Notes: generated by a model from the letters alone, not told the origin. A stretch of DNA of 64,000 nt from Candidatus Krumholzibacteriota bacterium (GCA_016933255.1 JAFGBF010000016.1:23193-87192); one strand, 5' to 3'. Counted from the stretch's first letter, positions 44,415-53,733 are shown. Made by a program: numbers and translations.

Positions 44415-45529
44415 AAGAAAAGACAGTGCCGGATCCGGATCGGCGCAAAACAGGTATTGTAAGAAGGAAAACAAGAAAAGTATTTTATGGAAAGGTCGCC
44501 GTGGGCGGCGGAGCCCCCGTTTCGGTGCAGTCGATGTGCTCGTTGCCGGTCACATCCCATAGTGAGATAAGGGAGCAGATATCCTCGCTGGCAGCTGCCG
44601 GATGCCAGATGGTAAGGGTCTCGGTGAGAGACAAAAAAGATACTCATCTCCTTTCCGGCCTCTGCGCAGACTCTTCGATCCCCGTAATAGCGGATATTCA
44701 TTTTGATCATCAGCTCGCTATTCTCTCTGCTGAAGCCGGTGTCGCCGGATTGAGAATAAATCCGGGGAATATAGGATCGGTGGAAAAAGTAACAGCTGTG
44801 CTTGATGCGGCCGCTAAATACTCCCTGACGGTGCGTATCGGAGTAAACTCAGGATCTTTAGAAAAAAGATACCGGGGTCTTTACCTGGAAGATCCAGCGC
44901 TTGCCCTTTGCAGGAGCGCTGCAGGGTATTCGGATCTGCTCGAGAGGGCCGGATTCAGAGATGCCATATTCAGCCTGAAATCGTCTGACGCAATGGTCAC
45001 TGTTGAAGCGAACAGGCTCTTCGCGTTGGAAAATGACTATCCCCTGCACATAGGCGTTACCGAAGCGGGCCCAAAATTGACCGGGACAGCCCGTTCGGTC
45101 GTTGCTCTTACGCTGCTGCTTTCCGGGGGAATAGGCGATACGGTAAGGGTCTCGCTCTCCGGTGACCCGGTCGATGAGGTGACTGTAGCTTTAGCCATGC
45201 TTTCCGCTCTCGGTCTCAGAGATGATGTCCCGAGGATAATATCGTGTCCGACCTGCGGAAGATCCCATCTGGATGTCGGGGCGATAGCGGAAGCTCTTGA
45301 AAAATCGATGCCCCGTACAGGGAAGATGATCAAAGTGGCGGTAATGGGGTGTGAAGTAAACGGCCCCGGAGAAGCGAAAGAAGCAGATATTGGGATCGCC
45401 GGGACGGAAAAGGGAGCGGTTCTTTTTAAAAATGGAAAGATATATAAAAGACTCAGTAAAGACCTGCTTGAGACCCTCTTCTCTGAAATAGAAAAAATGA
45501 CCGGCAATAACGGCGGAATAATAAAATAA
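44411..45529 (+). CDS. ispG: 4-hydroxy-3-methylbut-2-enyl diphosphate synthase
   Basis: IspG is the iron-sulfur enzyme of the MEP isoprenoid pathway that turns MEcPP into HMBPP. The 372-residue protein has VSVQSMCSLPVTSHSEI at the N-terminal TIM barrel and the cluster cysteines in ISCPTCGRSHLD and MGCEVNGPGEA. A short insert-free form fits the usual bacterial type. The GTG start overlaps the selB stop by 4 bases. It is followed by an AT-rich region that could be a promoter for the small secreted protein. Confidence 0.96.
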   Translation: MKEKTVPDPDRRKTGIVRRKTRKVFYGKVAVGGGAPVSVQSMCSLPVTSHSEIREQISSLAAAGCQMVRVSVRDKKDTHLLSGLCADSSIPVIADIHFDHQLAILSAEAGVAGLRINPGNIGSVEKVTAVLDAAAKYSLTVRIGVNSGSLEKRYRGLYLEDPALALCRSAAGYSDLLERAGFRDAIFSLKSSDAMVTVEANRLFALENDYPLHIGVTEAGPKLTGTARSVVALTLLLSGGIGDTVRVSLSGDPVDEVTVALAMLSALGLRDDVPRIISCPTCGRSHLDVGAIAEALEKSMPRTGKMIKVAVMGCEVNGPGEAKEADIGIAGTEKGAVLFKNGKIYKRLSKDLLETLFSEIEKMTGNNGGIIK

Positions 45530-45679
45530 ATTGTGATATAAAAAAATTTATATAGAAAAATTCTATTAAGTATGGTATATTGGCACACGTTGGAGTCGAC
45601 TCATGGTTACATCGATGTGCTTGGTGCACCGTCGTGGGGTCAGTGCGGGTTTTTCGTAACCGGAGAAGGGAGATCGTTT

Positions 45680-46042
45680 ATGAGGATGCTGACTAAGGTG
45701 TTTCTGCTGGCAATTGCCCTGATGATTTTCTCGTCGGCGCAGATGGTCGCGGACGGGCTGCGGGGCATCCCTGTGGACAAGATTGTTAGCAGGACGGAAG
45801 CCAGCCTCGTTGCTTTTGAGGGAACGGTCTACAAGATATATAATAGCGACGGATATTATATCTTCTTCGAGAAAGTCGATGATGCTCATAACAGGGTCCA
45901 TATCATGCCTGTTGAAAGAGTGAGGCCGTTCGTCGATGTCTGTATCCAGTGGGATGCCTTTAGTCCCGTCTGTCTCGATATAGATCCCGATGGGGATAAC
46001 AGTTATCTTCTGGGTACCGAGACCGGATATGCGGAAAAATAG
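45680..46042 (+). CDS. Small secreted protein of unknown function
   Basis: This 120-residue protein has a signal peptide (about 1-25, ending MVADG). The mature part contains EGTVYKIYNSDGYYIFFEKVDDAHNR and ends with a DPDGDNSYLLGTE segment. The ATG at 45680 is supported by AGGGAG six bases upstream; a start at 45572 is unlikely. An AT-rich stretch at 45530-45580 with TATATT near 45573 may hold the promoter. Two hairpins and a T-run follow. It is not recognised as any known family. Confidence 0.7.
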   Translation: MRMLTKVFLLAIALMIFSSAQMVADGLRGIPVDKIVSRTEASLVAFEGTVYKIYNSDGYYIFFEKVDDAHNRVHIMPVERVRPFVDVCIQWDAFSPVCLDIDPDGDNSYLLGTETGYAEK

Positions 46043-46136
46043 GCTGTAAAGATTTCTACCTCTGGCTGAAAGCGGATATTGGGATATCTGAGGCTTGCAG
46101 AGGGGGAATTTCGGGTTTTTGGTCTTTGAGCCATGC

Positions 46137-46189
46137 TGCCTGGCTGCTCCAGGCAAGGTGATCAGATGCGGTGTAGACCGCATTTTTTT
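46137..46189 (+). terminator. Tandem hairpins with intrinsic terminator after the small secreted gene
   Basis: TGCCTGG/CCAGGCA (46137-46155) is followed by ATGCGGT-GTAG-ACCGCAT (46166-46183) and a run of seven T (46183-46189). The second hairpin plus T-run is a textbook intrinsic terminator for the plus strand. It lies before the convergent rqcH gene. Confidence 0.85.
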
Positions 46190-46250
46190 ATTCCTTCCGT
46201 TCTTTTGCATATTCCCTGAAAGATATCCTGTTTTTTTGTTCAAGGCCACT

Positions 46251-47972
46251 TTATGAGCGGCTGCCTCCAAAATCCTTTTTTAACGGATCTTCCGGTTTTG
46301 ACGGCTTGACGAAGATCGTTTGTTCTCTTATGCACACCGCTGTGCCTGATTTCGACTTCCTTGGTTTTCTGACATATCTTTTTTCCGTATATATTACGGG
46401 AACGGTCGATGAATTTCTCGCCTTGCTGAACCATGCAGCTATTTCCGCAGCTTTTTTTATATATTCCCTGGGGGTGGAAGTCCCCTGCCTTCTCAGAATA
46501 ACGTGAGATCCGGCTGAACCCTGTGCGTGAAACCACAGATCGTTCGGGGAGGCGAAACGGTGAGTCAGAAAATCATTTTCCCTGTCATTTCTGCCGACCA
46601 GGACGATATGGTTTGGATCGAGGATATAGCTCCTGAACATCTTTTCGGTCCCGTCATTGTTTTTTCCTTTTTCCGGAGCGCGTTGCTCGGGAAGATATTC
46701 AAGAAGCTTTTCTATCTTCGTGATCTTTGAGACATTTTCGAGGAGTTCCAGCTTTTTCTTCAGTTCCTTTTCTGCCTCCTTGCGGTGATTCCTGATCACA
46801 AGTCTTCCTTTTTCGCCCTTTTTCGCTCTGCGGAAATATTTTTTTATATTCATGTCAGGCTTCAGCGCGGGGTCAAGCGGGATCAGAACAGCAGTCGTCC
46901 CTGAAAAATCGCGAAGTTCGATCTCTTTCATTCCAGGCCTTAAGAGGTGCCTGAAAGTCGTAAGAAGGTTTCCGTACATTCGCAATTCATCGGTCCTGTC
47001 TGCTTCTGCAAGGTCTTTGGATAGGTTTGCAATCAGCTTTTTAGATTTATTTATATCTTTTTTTATTATAGACAGGATCCTGTTTCGGATTTTTGCGGAA
47101 AATGACGGAAGGATCTTCTCTTCCGCGAGGATCCCGAATCCTTCAAGATACCGCTCGATCCTTTCAGGGCGGCATGGAAGAGGAAGAGAAAATGGATAGA
47201 GTGTGCAGTTGCCGTCTTTTCCCCCCTCCGGCATATCATAGATCTTCCACTCGAATGAACCGGAAGAGAGCGCGGCGGCTATCCCTTTCAGGTTTTCCCA
47301 CAGATCGTAAGGGGCATTTTCGTACCGCCTGGACAGAAAAGAGGACAGGATGGGATCGACTCCATCTATAGTTGAAACCAGGATCTCGGAAAGGCTCGAA
47401 GGGGCGTGGGAATCCTTCTTTTTGTAAAGGGGCGCTTCCGGTATATCTCCGGCCGCCGCCGCGGAGATGATATCTCCGGGGTACTCATCCGGGAGCGAAA
47501 AAAGAGACCATCGTTTCGCAGGCGGTCTCTCGTCAGGGGATCCGGGATTTCTCGAACGTGCGGCTCCGATAGATCCCATCAGCCGTTTTCCGGGAAGCTC
47601 GAAGAGTGAGACTGCCTTGGATGAGGGGGAAAGATCTATCCTAAGCGTAAAACGGGAGAGTTTTCCCCAACTGTCTTTTGATTCGAGATCGATAAGTATT
47701 ATCCGGTCCAGGCCGAGGGGCCCGATGGCGGTTATGACGGCGTCGTTGATAGAACTGAAGACCGGTATCGAATATCCAGGCGGAACGACCGGCTTTGCGA
47801 GCGGGATCAGATGCGTTTTTCTTGAGATAAAAAAGATATGAAGGTACGGTATCTCATCATCTTCGAGTTCGATAGACAGCCCCGAATCGAAATGTGCCGC
47901 CGACCTGACCTTTTTGCCGGCGAGGACGCGGCCCAGTTCTATCCCGAGCGCATATGCGGTAAGACCTTTCAT
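46251..47972 (-). CDS. rqcH: Rqc2/RqcH homologue (NFACT family)
   Basis: RqcH binds stalled 50S subunits and adds C-terminal alanine tails for degradation. The protein of about 573 residues has the NFACT-N start MKGLTAYALGIELGRVLAG, a long coiled-coil middle (about 300-430), and NFACT-R with VLVGRNDRENDFLTHRFASPNDLWFH and the GSHVILR segment. The start ATG at 47972 is chosen because family members begin there; a TTG at 48008 lies inside a perfect promoter. A leaderless transcript is predicted. It converges with the small secreted gene. Confidence 0.9.
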   Translation of the reverse strand: MKGLTAYALGIELGRVLAGKKVRSAAHFDSGLSIELEDDEIPYLHIFFISRKTHLIPLAKPVVPPGYSIPVFSSINDAVITAIGPLGLDRIILIDLESKDSWGKLSRFTLRIDLSPSSKAVSLFELPGKRLMGSIGAARSRNPGSPDERPPAKRWSLFSLPDEYPGDIISAAAAGDIPEAPLYKKKDSHAPSSLSEILVSTIDGVDPILSSFLSRRYENAPYDLWENLKGIAAALSSGSFEWKIYDMPEGGKDGNCTLYPFSLPLPCRPERIERYLEGFGILAEEKILPSFSAKIRNRILSIIKKDINKSKKLIANLSKDLAEADRTDELRMYGNLLTTFRHLLRPGMKEIELRDFSGTTAVLIPLDPALKPDMNIKKYFRRAKKGEKGRLVIRNHRKEAEKELKKKLELLENVSKITKIEKLLEYLPEQRAPEKGKNNDGTEKMFRSYILDPNHIVLVGRNDRENDFLTHRFASPNDLWFHAQGSAGSHVILRRQGTSTPREYIKKAAEIAAWFSKARNSSTVPVIYTEKRYVRKPRKSKSGTAVCIREQTIFVKPSKPEDPLKKDFGGSRS

Positions 47973-47979
47973 CCGGTAC

Positions 47980-48008
47980 ATCATAAGAAGAGGGACCGGG
48001 TATGTCAA
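47980..48008 (-). promoter_or_regulatory. Sigma-70 promoter of rqcH
   Basis: On the minus strand TTGACA (48008-48003), a 17-base spacer and TATGAT (47985-47980) match consensus 6/6 and 5/6. The start would be about 47973, directly before the ATG at 47972, so the mRNA may have no leader. Confidence 0.75.
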
Positions 48009-48031
48009 TCGCTAGCAGGCGTAATGCCTCT

Positions 48032-48060
48032 TTGACAATTCAGTTGATTGCTATTAAGAT
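48032..48060 (+). promoter_or_regulatory. Sigma-70 promoter of the yicC operon
   Basis: TTGACA (48032-48037), a 17-base spacer and TAAGAT (48055-48060) form a good promoter, divergent from that of rqcH, with 23 bases between their -35 boxes. The transcript would begin near 48067. Confidence 0.65.
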
Positions 48061-48108
48061 GTGACTGCGTTGAGATGCAGGACAAATATCTATGTGGAGG
48101 AGTTGTTG

Positions 48109-48984
48109 ATGATTACAAGTATGACGGGTTATGGAAAAGGATCGGCCTCACTCGGCACTGGAGAGGTAACAGTCGAAATAAGGACTGTAAACCACAGGTT
48201 CATCGATTTTTCCATCAGAATGCCAAGGTTGTTGAGCAGCCTGGAAAAGGACGTGGAAAAAAGCATCCGCCGCAAGATAAACCGGGGGCATGTCTCTGTA
48301 ATAGTAACACTGGATAAGAATTTCGAGTCGGAATATACAACTATAAATACAAATCTGCTTAGAAAGACATATCGGGAGCTGTCAAAGTTTGCCAAAAAGG
48401 AAAAGATTCCGGGGGAAGTCGATATCAACACCCTTCTTTCGCTCCCCGAGGTATTTACCAGTACGGTCGAATCGATTCCCGAAAAGAAGATGAAGGCCGC
48501 GGTGGAAAGCGCCGTCGAAAAAGCCCTGGACAAGTGCGTCCGGATGAGAAGAAGAGAGGCTTCAGTACTTGTAAAGGAAATCAGGGTGCAGGTATCCAGA
48601 ATCAAGAAAACAACGGCAAAGATCGAAAAAAATACTCCGGCAGCTCTCAAAAAGTCTCTTGCGAAGGTCAAAAAAAGAATAAGGCAGATGATAGGAGACA
48701 GTAATATAGACAAGAGCAGATGGGAAGTCGAAGCGGCTCTTATGTCGGATCGTGCCGATTATTCAGAGGAGCTTGTCAGGCTTAAAAGCCACCTGTTCCA
48801 GTTTATGAATATTGTCAGAAAGGGCGGCGAGATCTCGAAAAAACTCACTTTTCTTCTCCAGGAGATCCATCGGGAAGTCACGACTATGGGCAACAAGGCT
48901 TCAGATCCTGAGATAATTCGCGACTGCCTTTCGATAAAGGGTGAGGTTGAAAAAATCCGTGAACAGATACAGAATCTTGAATAG
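48109..48984 (+). CDS. yicC: YicC-family endoribonuclease
   Basis: This 291-residue YicC protein starts MITSMTGYGKGSA, with TVEIRTVNHRFIDFSIRMP, and ends with the DUF1732 segment NTMGNKAS-like motif (TTMGNKASDPEII) near residue 265. YicC is an endoribonuclease that affects small RNAs. It forms the common block yicC, remA-like, gmk, rpoZ, coaBC. The start is ATG 48109, supported by GGAGGAG upstream, and the frame before it has no homology. Confidence 0.93.
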   Translation: MITSMTGYGKGSASLGTGEVTVEIRTVNHRFIDFSIRMPRLLSSLEKDVEKSIRRKINRGHVSVIVTLDKNFESEYTTINTNLLRKTYRELSKFAKKEKIPGEVDINTLLSLPEVFTSTVESIPEKKMKAAVESAVEKALDKCVRMRRREASVLVKEIRVQVSRIKKTTAKIEKNTPAALKKSLAKVKKRIRQMIGDSNIDKSRWEVEAALMSDRADYSEELVRLKSHLFQFMNIVRKGGEISKKLTFLLQEIHREVTTMGNKASDPEIIRDCLSIKGEVEKIREQIQNLE

Positions 48985-49043
48985 TCAGGAGATCCATCGG
49001 GAAGATCGAACTTTTCTATAAATCGAATATACTGGAGGTCGAA

Positions 49044-49301
49044 GTGTCCGGATTGCTGAATATTGGATTTGGAAATGTCGTTGCCGAAGAAAAGGTGGTT
49101 GCAGTGATAAATTCCGATTCTGCCCCCATGAGAAGGTACAGGGAAGAGGCAAGGCAGTCAGGAAGCCTGGTGGATGCGACCCAGGGAAGAAAAACAAGGA
49201 GCGTCATCGTAACTGCCTCGGGGCATGTCGTTCTTTCTGCGATAGCGGTCGAAACGATAAGCCAGCGGTGGAAAGAAAAAGATGCTTCCGCGGGAGGTTG
49301 A
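49044..49301 (+). CDS. RemA-like (DUF370) regulator
   Basis: This 85-residue protein starts MSGLLNIGFGNVVAEEKVVAVI and has the DUF370 core SAPMRRYREEARQSG and DATQGRKTRSVIV. In Bacillus RemA binds DNA and activates matrix genes; in other bacteria the family is often next to gmk and unstudied. The GTG start has GGAGG upstream. The end overlaps the region before gmk, but the gmk ATG lies 26 bases after its stop. Confidence 0.92.
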   Translation: MSGLLNIGFGNVVAEEKVVAVINSDSAPMRRYREEARQSGSLVDATQGRKTRSVIVTASGHVVLSAIAVETISQRWKEKDASAGG

Positions 49302-49327
49302 TTGCCATATCAGGGAGAACCCCCATA

Positions 49328-49882
49328 ATGATAGTGATCTCCGGTCCGTCTGGAACGGGGAAATCTACGGTAGTAAGACGCCTGCTTGAATCATCGCCGC
49401 TGATAGTATCTTCGGTATCCATGACGACGAGGAAGCCGCGGGGCTCCGAGATCGATGGAAAAGATTATTTTTTCGTTACTGAAGAAGAATTTGTTCGAAA
49501 ACGTGATGCCGGGGAATTTCTGGAGTGGGCTGTGGTGCACGGGAATCTATACGGGACTCTCACCTCGTTTGTAGATGAAAAGCTTGCGGAAGGAAAGGAT
49601 CTTCTCCTTGAGATCGACGTTCAGGGAGGACTGAGCGTCAAGGAAAAGAGGCCCGAAGCTTTGATGGTATTTTTGATGCCCCCATCCTGGGAAGAACTTG
49701 AAAAGAGGCTTAGAGGGCGCGGGACCGATTCGGAAAAAGTCATAATCGAAAGACTCCGCAACGCCAGAAGCGAGATGGAGCATGCCGAGAGGTATGATAA
49801 AAGGGTGATAAATGACTCGGTTGAGAGATGTGTTTCAGAAATTGCGGAAATAATCGAATCCAGATGCTCTGATCACAGATAA
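49328..49882 (+). CDS. gmk: Guanylate kinase
   Basis: Gmk phosphorylates GMP to GDP. The protein of about 184 residues starts MIVISGPSGTGKST with the P-loop, followed by VSMTTRKPRGSEIDGKDY for GMP binding and EFLEWAVVHGNLYGT. The ATG at 49328 is used since it fits the family; an upstream ATG at 49268 overlaps the RemA-like gene. AGGGAG lies before the start. It is normal in length. Confidence 0.96.
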   Translation: MIVISGPSGTGKSTVVRRLLESSPLIVSSVSMTTRKPRGSEIDGKDYFFVTEEEFVRKRDAGEFLEWAVVHGNLYGTLTSFVDEKLAEGKDLLLEIDVQGGLSVKEKRPEALMVFLMPPSWEELEKRLRGRGTDSEKVIIERLRNARSEMEHAERYDKRVINDSVERCVSEIAEIIESRCSDHR

Positions 49883-49911
49883 CCGGCTGATTCGGGTTTT
49901 GATCAAAATGG

Positions 49912-49941
49912 TTGAAAATCTTGTCAAATTGTATTAATAAT
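49912..49941 (+). promoter_or_regulatory. Possible promoter before rpoZ
   Basis: TTGAAA (49912-49917), an 18-base spacer and AATAAT (49936-49941, 5/6) would start a transcript about 115 bases before rpoZ. It would give rpoZ and the downstream genes a promoter separate from yicC. Confidence 0.4.
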
Positions 49942-50064
49942 GTGTATTCCGGCTGAATCGGATCTTGTCATACAGGGTGCTGAAAACCCGGAAGTTCCAC
50001 AAGAGACCGGGCTCGGCAGACTGCCGTATTCCGGTTTCAGGTAAACTCGTAGCGGAGGGCTGAT

Positions 50065-50271
50065 ATGCGGACCAACAATATGGAAGATATTACCAGGAAT
50101 GTCGATAACAGGTACGAGGCTGTGAGGGTCCTTTCCAAGGAAGCTCGAAGGATCAACGATGCGATCAGGTTTGCTGAAGGAGAAATCGACGAAAAACCGA
50201 CTACTATCGCGATTAACCGTCTTGTCGAAGGGAAAGTGAAATTCGATTATGAAAAGACGGAGGGGAAGTAA
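50065..50271 (+). CDS. rpoZ: RNA polymerase omega subunit
   Basis: Omega helps assemble the beta-prime subunit. This 68-residue protein has the core NRYEAVRVLSKEARRIND and EKPTTIAINRLVEGKV of the family and is shorter than in Escherichia coli. The start has GGAGGGCTGAT upstream. Its last 23 bases overlap coaBC. It lies in the normal gmk-rpoZ-coaBC order. Confidence 0.93.
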   Translation: MRTNNMEDITRNVDNRYEAVRVLSKEARRINDAIRFAEGEIDEKPTTIAINRLVEGKVKFDYEKTEGK

Positions 50272-51502
50272 AAGCCGGGAGGCGCGACTGAGCGGAAAGA
50301 AGATCCTTCTTGTGGTGACAGGAGGGATTTCCGCCTATAAGTCCGCATTCCTGGTGAGGCTTCTTAAAAGAGCAGGGGCGGATGTCAGAGTCGTTATGAG
50401 CGGCGCGGCAGCCAGGTTCGTAACACCGTTGACATTTGAAGTCCTCTCGGGCAACCCTGTTCCGGAAGATCTTTTTGCGCGGCGGGATGAGCCATCCGTC
50501 AAGCATATAGAACTTGCCGCATGGCCGGATCTCATACTTACTGCGCCGGCTACCGCTGATTTCATTGGAAAACTTGCTCATGGACTTGCAGACGACCTGC
50601 CGAGCGCCGTCCTCTGCGCAGCTATGGGAGACAGGGGGACTGTATATATCGCCCCTGCGATGAATGAAGGTATGTGGCGTAATCCGGCGGTCCAGAGGAA
50701 TATAAGGGATCTGAAGGATGATGGGATCTTTTTGATAGGACCCGGAAACGGAGAGCTTGCCTGCGGGAGTTCTGGAAGCGGAAGGATGGCAGAGCCCGAA
50801 GAGATCATCGATCTTGTCATTTCCGCCTTTGCCCCAAAAGCCCTCGAAGGGGTGAAGGTGCTTGTGACAGCCGGCCGGACAGAGGAAGAGATAGATCCCG
50901 TCAGGTATATTTCGAACCGGTCGAGCGGAAGAATGGGTTTCGCGATCGCTGAAAGAGCGAAAATGCTTGGAGCCGAAGTCACACTGATTCACGGCTCTGT
51001 TGACATTGAGCCCCCTTCTGTCGATAGAATAAAAAAAATAGCAACGGCATCCGAGATGAAGTCTGCCGTGAACCGTTCGTTTCCGGGATGCGATTTGCTT
51101 GTGATGGCGGCGGCGGTGGCTGATTACAGGCCTGTTCGCAGATCGGCGGAGAAGATAAAGAAAAGCGGCGGAGATCTGTCAATAGAACTGAAAAGGACAG
51201 ACGATATACTGAAATCGCTAAAGGAAAAAAAGAAAAAGGGGCAGGTGATCGTCGGTTTTGCTCTTGAGACCGATGACGGTGAGAAGAACGCGCTGAAAAA
51301 GATCAGTGAAAAGGGGTGTGACTACATCATCCTCAACATGCTCGGGAAAGAGACGGGGTTCGGGACAGATACAAATCAGATATCTCTGTTCAGAGGAAAT
51401 CAGAAACTTGTGACTTCTCCTCTGATATCGAAGAAGAAGGCAGCCGAGTTTATAATGGACACGCTCATAGAGGACGGTAAAATAAAGAAAGCGGTCAGAT
51501 GA
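50249..51502 (+). CDS. coaBC: Bifunctional phosphopantothenoylcysteine decarboxylase/synthetase
   Basis: This 417-residue enzyme makes 4'-phosphopantetheine for coenzyme A. The CoaC half (1-185) has TGGISAYKSA, the catalytic His in KHIELAAWPD, PAMNEGMWRNP and the GELACGSSGSGRM loop. The CoaB half (about 190-410) has VTAGRTEEEIDPVRYISNRSSGRMG and the AAVADYRP segment. It overlaps rpoZ by 23 bases and the glycosylase gene by 4 bases, so it is translated with its neighbours. Motifs are intact. Confidence 0.96.
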   Translation: MKRRRGSKSREARLSGKKILLVVTGGISAYKSAFLVRLLKRAGADVRVVMSGAAARFVTPLTFEVLSGNPVPEDLFARRDEPSVKHIELAAWPDLILTAPATADFIGKLAHGLADDLPSAVLCAAMGDRGTVYIAPAMNEGMWRNPAVQRNIRDLKDDGIFLIGPGNGELACGSSGSGRMAEPEEIIDLVISAFAPKALEGVKVLVTAGRTEEEIDPVRYISNRSSGRMGFAIAERAKMLGAEVTLIHGSVDIEPPSVDRIKKIATASEMKSAVNRSFPGCDLLVMAAAVADYRPVRRSAEKIKKSGGDLSIELKRTDDILKSLKEKKKKGQVIVGFALETDDGEKNALKKISEKGCDYIILNMLGKETGFGTDTNQISLFRGNQKLVTSPLISKKKAAEFIMDTLIEDGKIKKAVR

Positions 51503-52236
51503 ATAATTCAGCGGAAAATACAAACGTATCGCTGAAAAAATATCTTAAGAGATTATTGTTAAATGATCATGTAGTCCTGCACAATTTTGAGGACTGCTGC
51601 GGGTCACCGGAAGAAAAGATAATGGTAAAGACATCTCCCGCAGGTGAAGAAGAAAAAGAGATGGTCTCCGGCGGTTCCGATCTTGATTCGCTTGAGAAGG
51701 CCGTTACCGGATGCAGAAGATGTGAGCTCTACAGGACAAGGAACAATACTGTATTTGGAGCGGGAAACAGAGCGGCGTCCATCGTTTTTATAGGAGAAGC
51801 TCCGGGAAGGGACGAGGACCTTCAGGGGATCCCTTTTGTCGGCAGGGCGGGAAAACTTCTGGACAAGATCCTCGAAGCTATCGGGTTCAGCAGGGATGAT
51901 ATATATATCGCAAATATTCTCAAATGCCGTCCTCCCGGGAACCGCGATCCGAAAGAAGAAGAAGTCGAAGCGTGTGAGCGGTATCTCGCCGCGCAGCTCA
52001 AATCGATCGATCCCGTTCTGATATGTGCTCTGGGACGCGTTGCTGCACAGAATCTGCTGAAGACAAAAGCGTCGCTGAAGGTCCTGAGAGAGAGCGAACA
52101 TTATTATAACGGCATCAGGGTAGTCGCGACCTATCATCCCGCGGCCCTTTTGAGAAATCCGGCCTATAAAAGGCCGACGTGGGAGGATATGAAGCTGCTT
52201 CGCCGGCTCCATGATGAAGCGCTGGAAACACGATAG
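51499..52236 (+). CDS. Family-4 type uracil-DNA glycosylase (iron-sulfur)
   Basis: This 245-residue protein removes uracil from DNA. After an N-terminal extension of about 70 residues the core carries two cluster cysteines in CRRCELYRTRNNTVFG, then IGEAPGRDEDLQGIPFVGRAG, NILKCRPPGNRDP and the last Cys in EACERYL. TYHPAALLRNP holds the base-binding His. Four cysteines at the family spacing suggest a 4Fe-4S cluster. It starts within the coaBC stop and lies before dnaB. Confidence 0.93.
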   Translation: MNNSAENTNVSLKKYLKRLLLNDHVVLHNFEDCCGSPEEKIMVKTSPAGEEEKEMVSGGSDLDSLEKAVTGCRRCELYRTRNNTVFGAGNRAASIVFIGEAPGRDEDLQGIPFVGRAGKLLDKILEAIGFSRDDIYIANILKCRPPGNRDPKEEEVEACERYLAAQLKSIDPVLICALGRVAAQNLLKTKASLKVLRESEHYYNGIRVVATYHPAALLRNPAYKRPTWEDMKLLRRLHDEALETR

Positions 52237-52279
52237 ATATATAATGTTCCCCTGAGGGTGGGAGGAGCGAAAGGACAAA

Positions 52280-53668
52280 ATGACCGAAGATCTGAAGATC
52301 GACCGTTCGGGTGGGATGATCGAAAAGTTGCCGCCGCAGGCGATCGAGGCTGAGCGCGCAGTGCTCGGAGGGGTCCTGCTGGAACAGGAAGCAGCTACAA
52401 AAGCTATCGAAATAGTGCTGCCGGAGGCCTTTTACCGTCCGGCCCACGCGCGGATCTTCCGGGCAATGATCTCTCTCTTCACACGTCATGAGCCTATAGA
52501 CATAATGACTTTGTCAGAGGAGCTGAGAAAAGCGGGAGACCTCGAGTCTACCGGAGGTATAGCCGCTTTGACAGATCTGGTCGATTCAGTGCCGACAGCG
52601 GCCAATATTGATTATTACGCGAAGATCGTACTGGAAAAATATATTCTCAGGCAGCTGATTCATGCTTCATCTGAAATAACAGGAGAATGTTACAGGGCTG
52701 AAGAGACTGCGGGCACAATACTTGATGAAGCCGAGCAGAAGATATTCAGAGTATCGGAGTACCGCGTAAGCCAGGGATTCCTTCATATTAAAGATGTTTT
52801 AAAAGAACGTTTCGAGGAGATACAGAGGATCCATGAATCGAGGGAATCGATTACCGGGTTATCGACCGGATTCGTCGATCTTGACAAATATACTGCCGGG
52901 TTTCACCCGAGCGATCTGGTTATTGTCGCGGGCCGGCCATCGATGGGCAAAACAAGTTTCGCGCTGAACATCGCCCAGCATATCGGGTTGGAAGAAAAGA
53001 AACCTGTGGCTATCTTCAGCCTCGAGATGTCAAAGGAGCTGCTTGTTCAGAGGCTTTTGTGCGCCGAAGCGCAGGTCGATGCTCAGAAGGTAAGGCGCGG
53101 ATTTACCTCGGCGAAGGATATTGAAAGTCTTACCAACGCTGCGGGACTTCTTTCCGAGGCTCAGATCTTTATAGACGATACACCCGCAATCACGACTCTC
53201 GATATCAGGGCAAGGACGAGAAGATTGAAGGCGGAGCATGATCTTTCGATGGTCGTGATCGACTACCTTCAGCTTGCGCGCGCAAGCGAGAGGACGGACA
53301 ACAGGCAGCAGGAGATATCTGCCATTTCACGGTCTATGAAAGCTCTTGCCAAGGAATTGTCGATTCCGGTCGTCGCCCTGTCCCAGCTGTCAAGGGCTGT
53401 CGAGTCAAGAGGCGGAGACAAAAGGCCGATGCTTTCCGACCTGAGAGAGTCGGGAGCGATCGAACAGGACGCGGATCTTGTTTTGTTCCTCTTCAGGCCG
53501 GAGTTCTATGAACCCGGGGACCCGGAAAAAGAGGGCAAGGCGGAGCTTATCATCGGAAAACAGCGAAACGGTCCTACAGGTACGGTCCACCTTTATTTTG
53601 AAAAACAGTATACACGCTTCCGTTCCATGTCGAATGTCGATTCGGTCGATCCGGGGGAAGTTTTCTGA
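52280..53668 (+). CDS. dnaB: Replicative DNA helicase DnaB
   Basis: DnaB unwinds the fork as a hexamer. The 462-residue protein has the N-terminal DnaG-interaction domain (LPPQAIEAERAVLGG at the start) and the RecA-like core with GRPSMGKTSFALN (Walker A), VVIDYLQL (Walker B) and SDLRESGAIEQDAD. No intein is seen. It starts 43 bases after the glycosylase gene and precedes the Mla genes. Length is normal. Confidence 0.97.
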   Translation: MTEDLKIDRSGGMIEKLPPQAIEAERAVLGGVLLEQEAATKAIEIVLPEAFYRPAHARIFRAMISLFTRHEPIDIMTLSEELRKAGDLESTGGIAALTDLVDSVPTAANIDYYAKIVLEKYILRQLIHASSEITGECYRAEETAGTILDEAEQKIFRVSEYRVSQGFLHIKDVLKERFEEIQRIHESRESITGLSTGFVDLDKYTAGFHPSDLVIVAGRPSMGKTSFALNIAQHIGLEEKKPVAIFSLEMSKELLVQRLLCAEAQVDAQKVRRGFTSAKDIESLTNAAGLLSEAQIFIDDTPAITTLDIRARTRRLKAEHDLSMVVIDYLQLARASERTDNRQQEISAISRSMKALAKELSIPVVALSQLSRAVESRGGDKRPMLSDLRESGAIEQDADLVLFLFRPEFYEPGDPEKEGKAELIIGKQRNGPTGTVHLYFEKQYTRFRSMSNVDSVDPGEVF

Positions 53669-53733
53669 TCATAACTGGAATACGCCGGGCCAGGCCGTCC
53701 TCAGAACACCGGCCGGTACCGCTGGAGGTATAG

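Noticed and set aside
47985..48008. TTG at 48008 as start codon of rqcH
   Set aside because: The triplet is part of a TTGACA -35 box, has no ribosome site, and the extra residues do not fit the family start.
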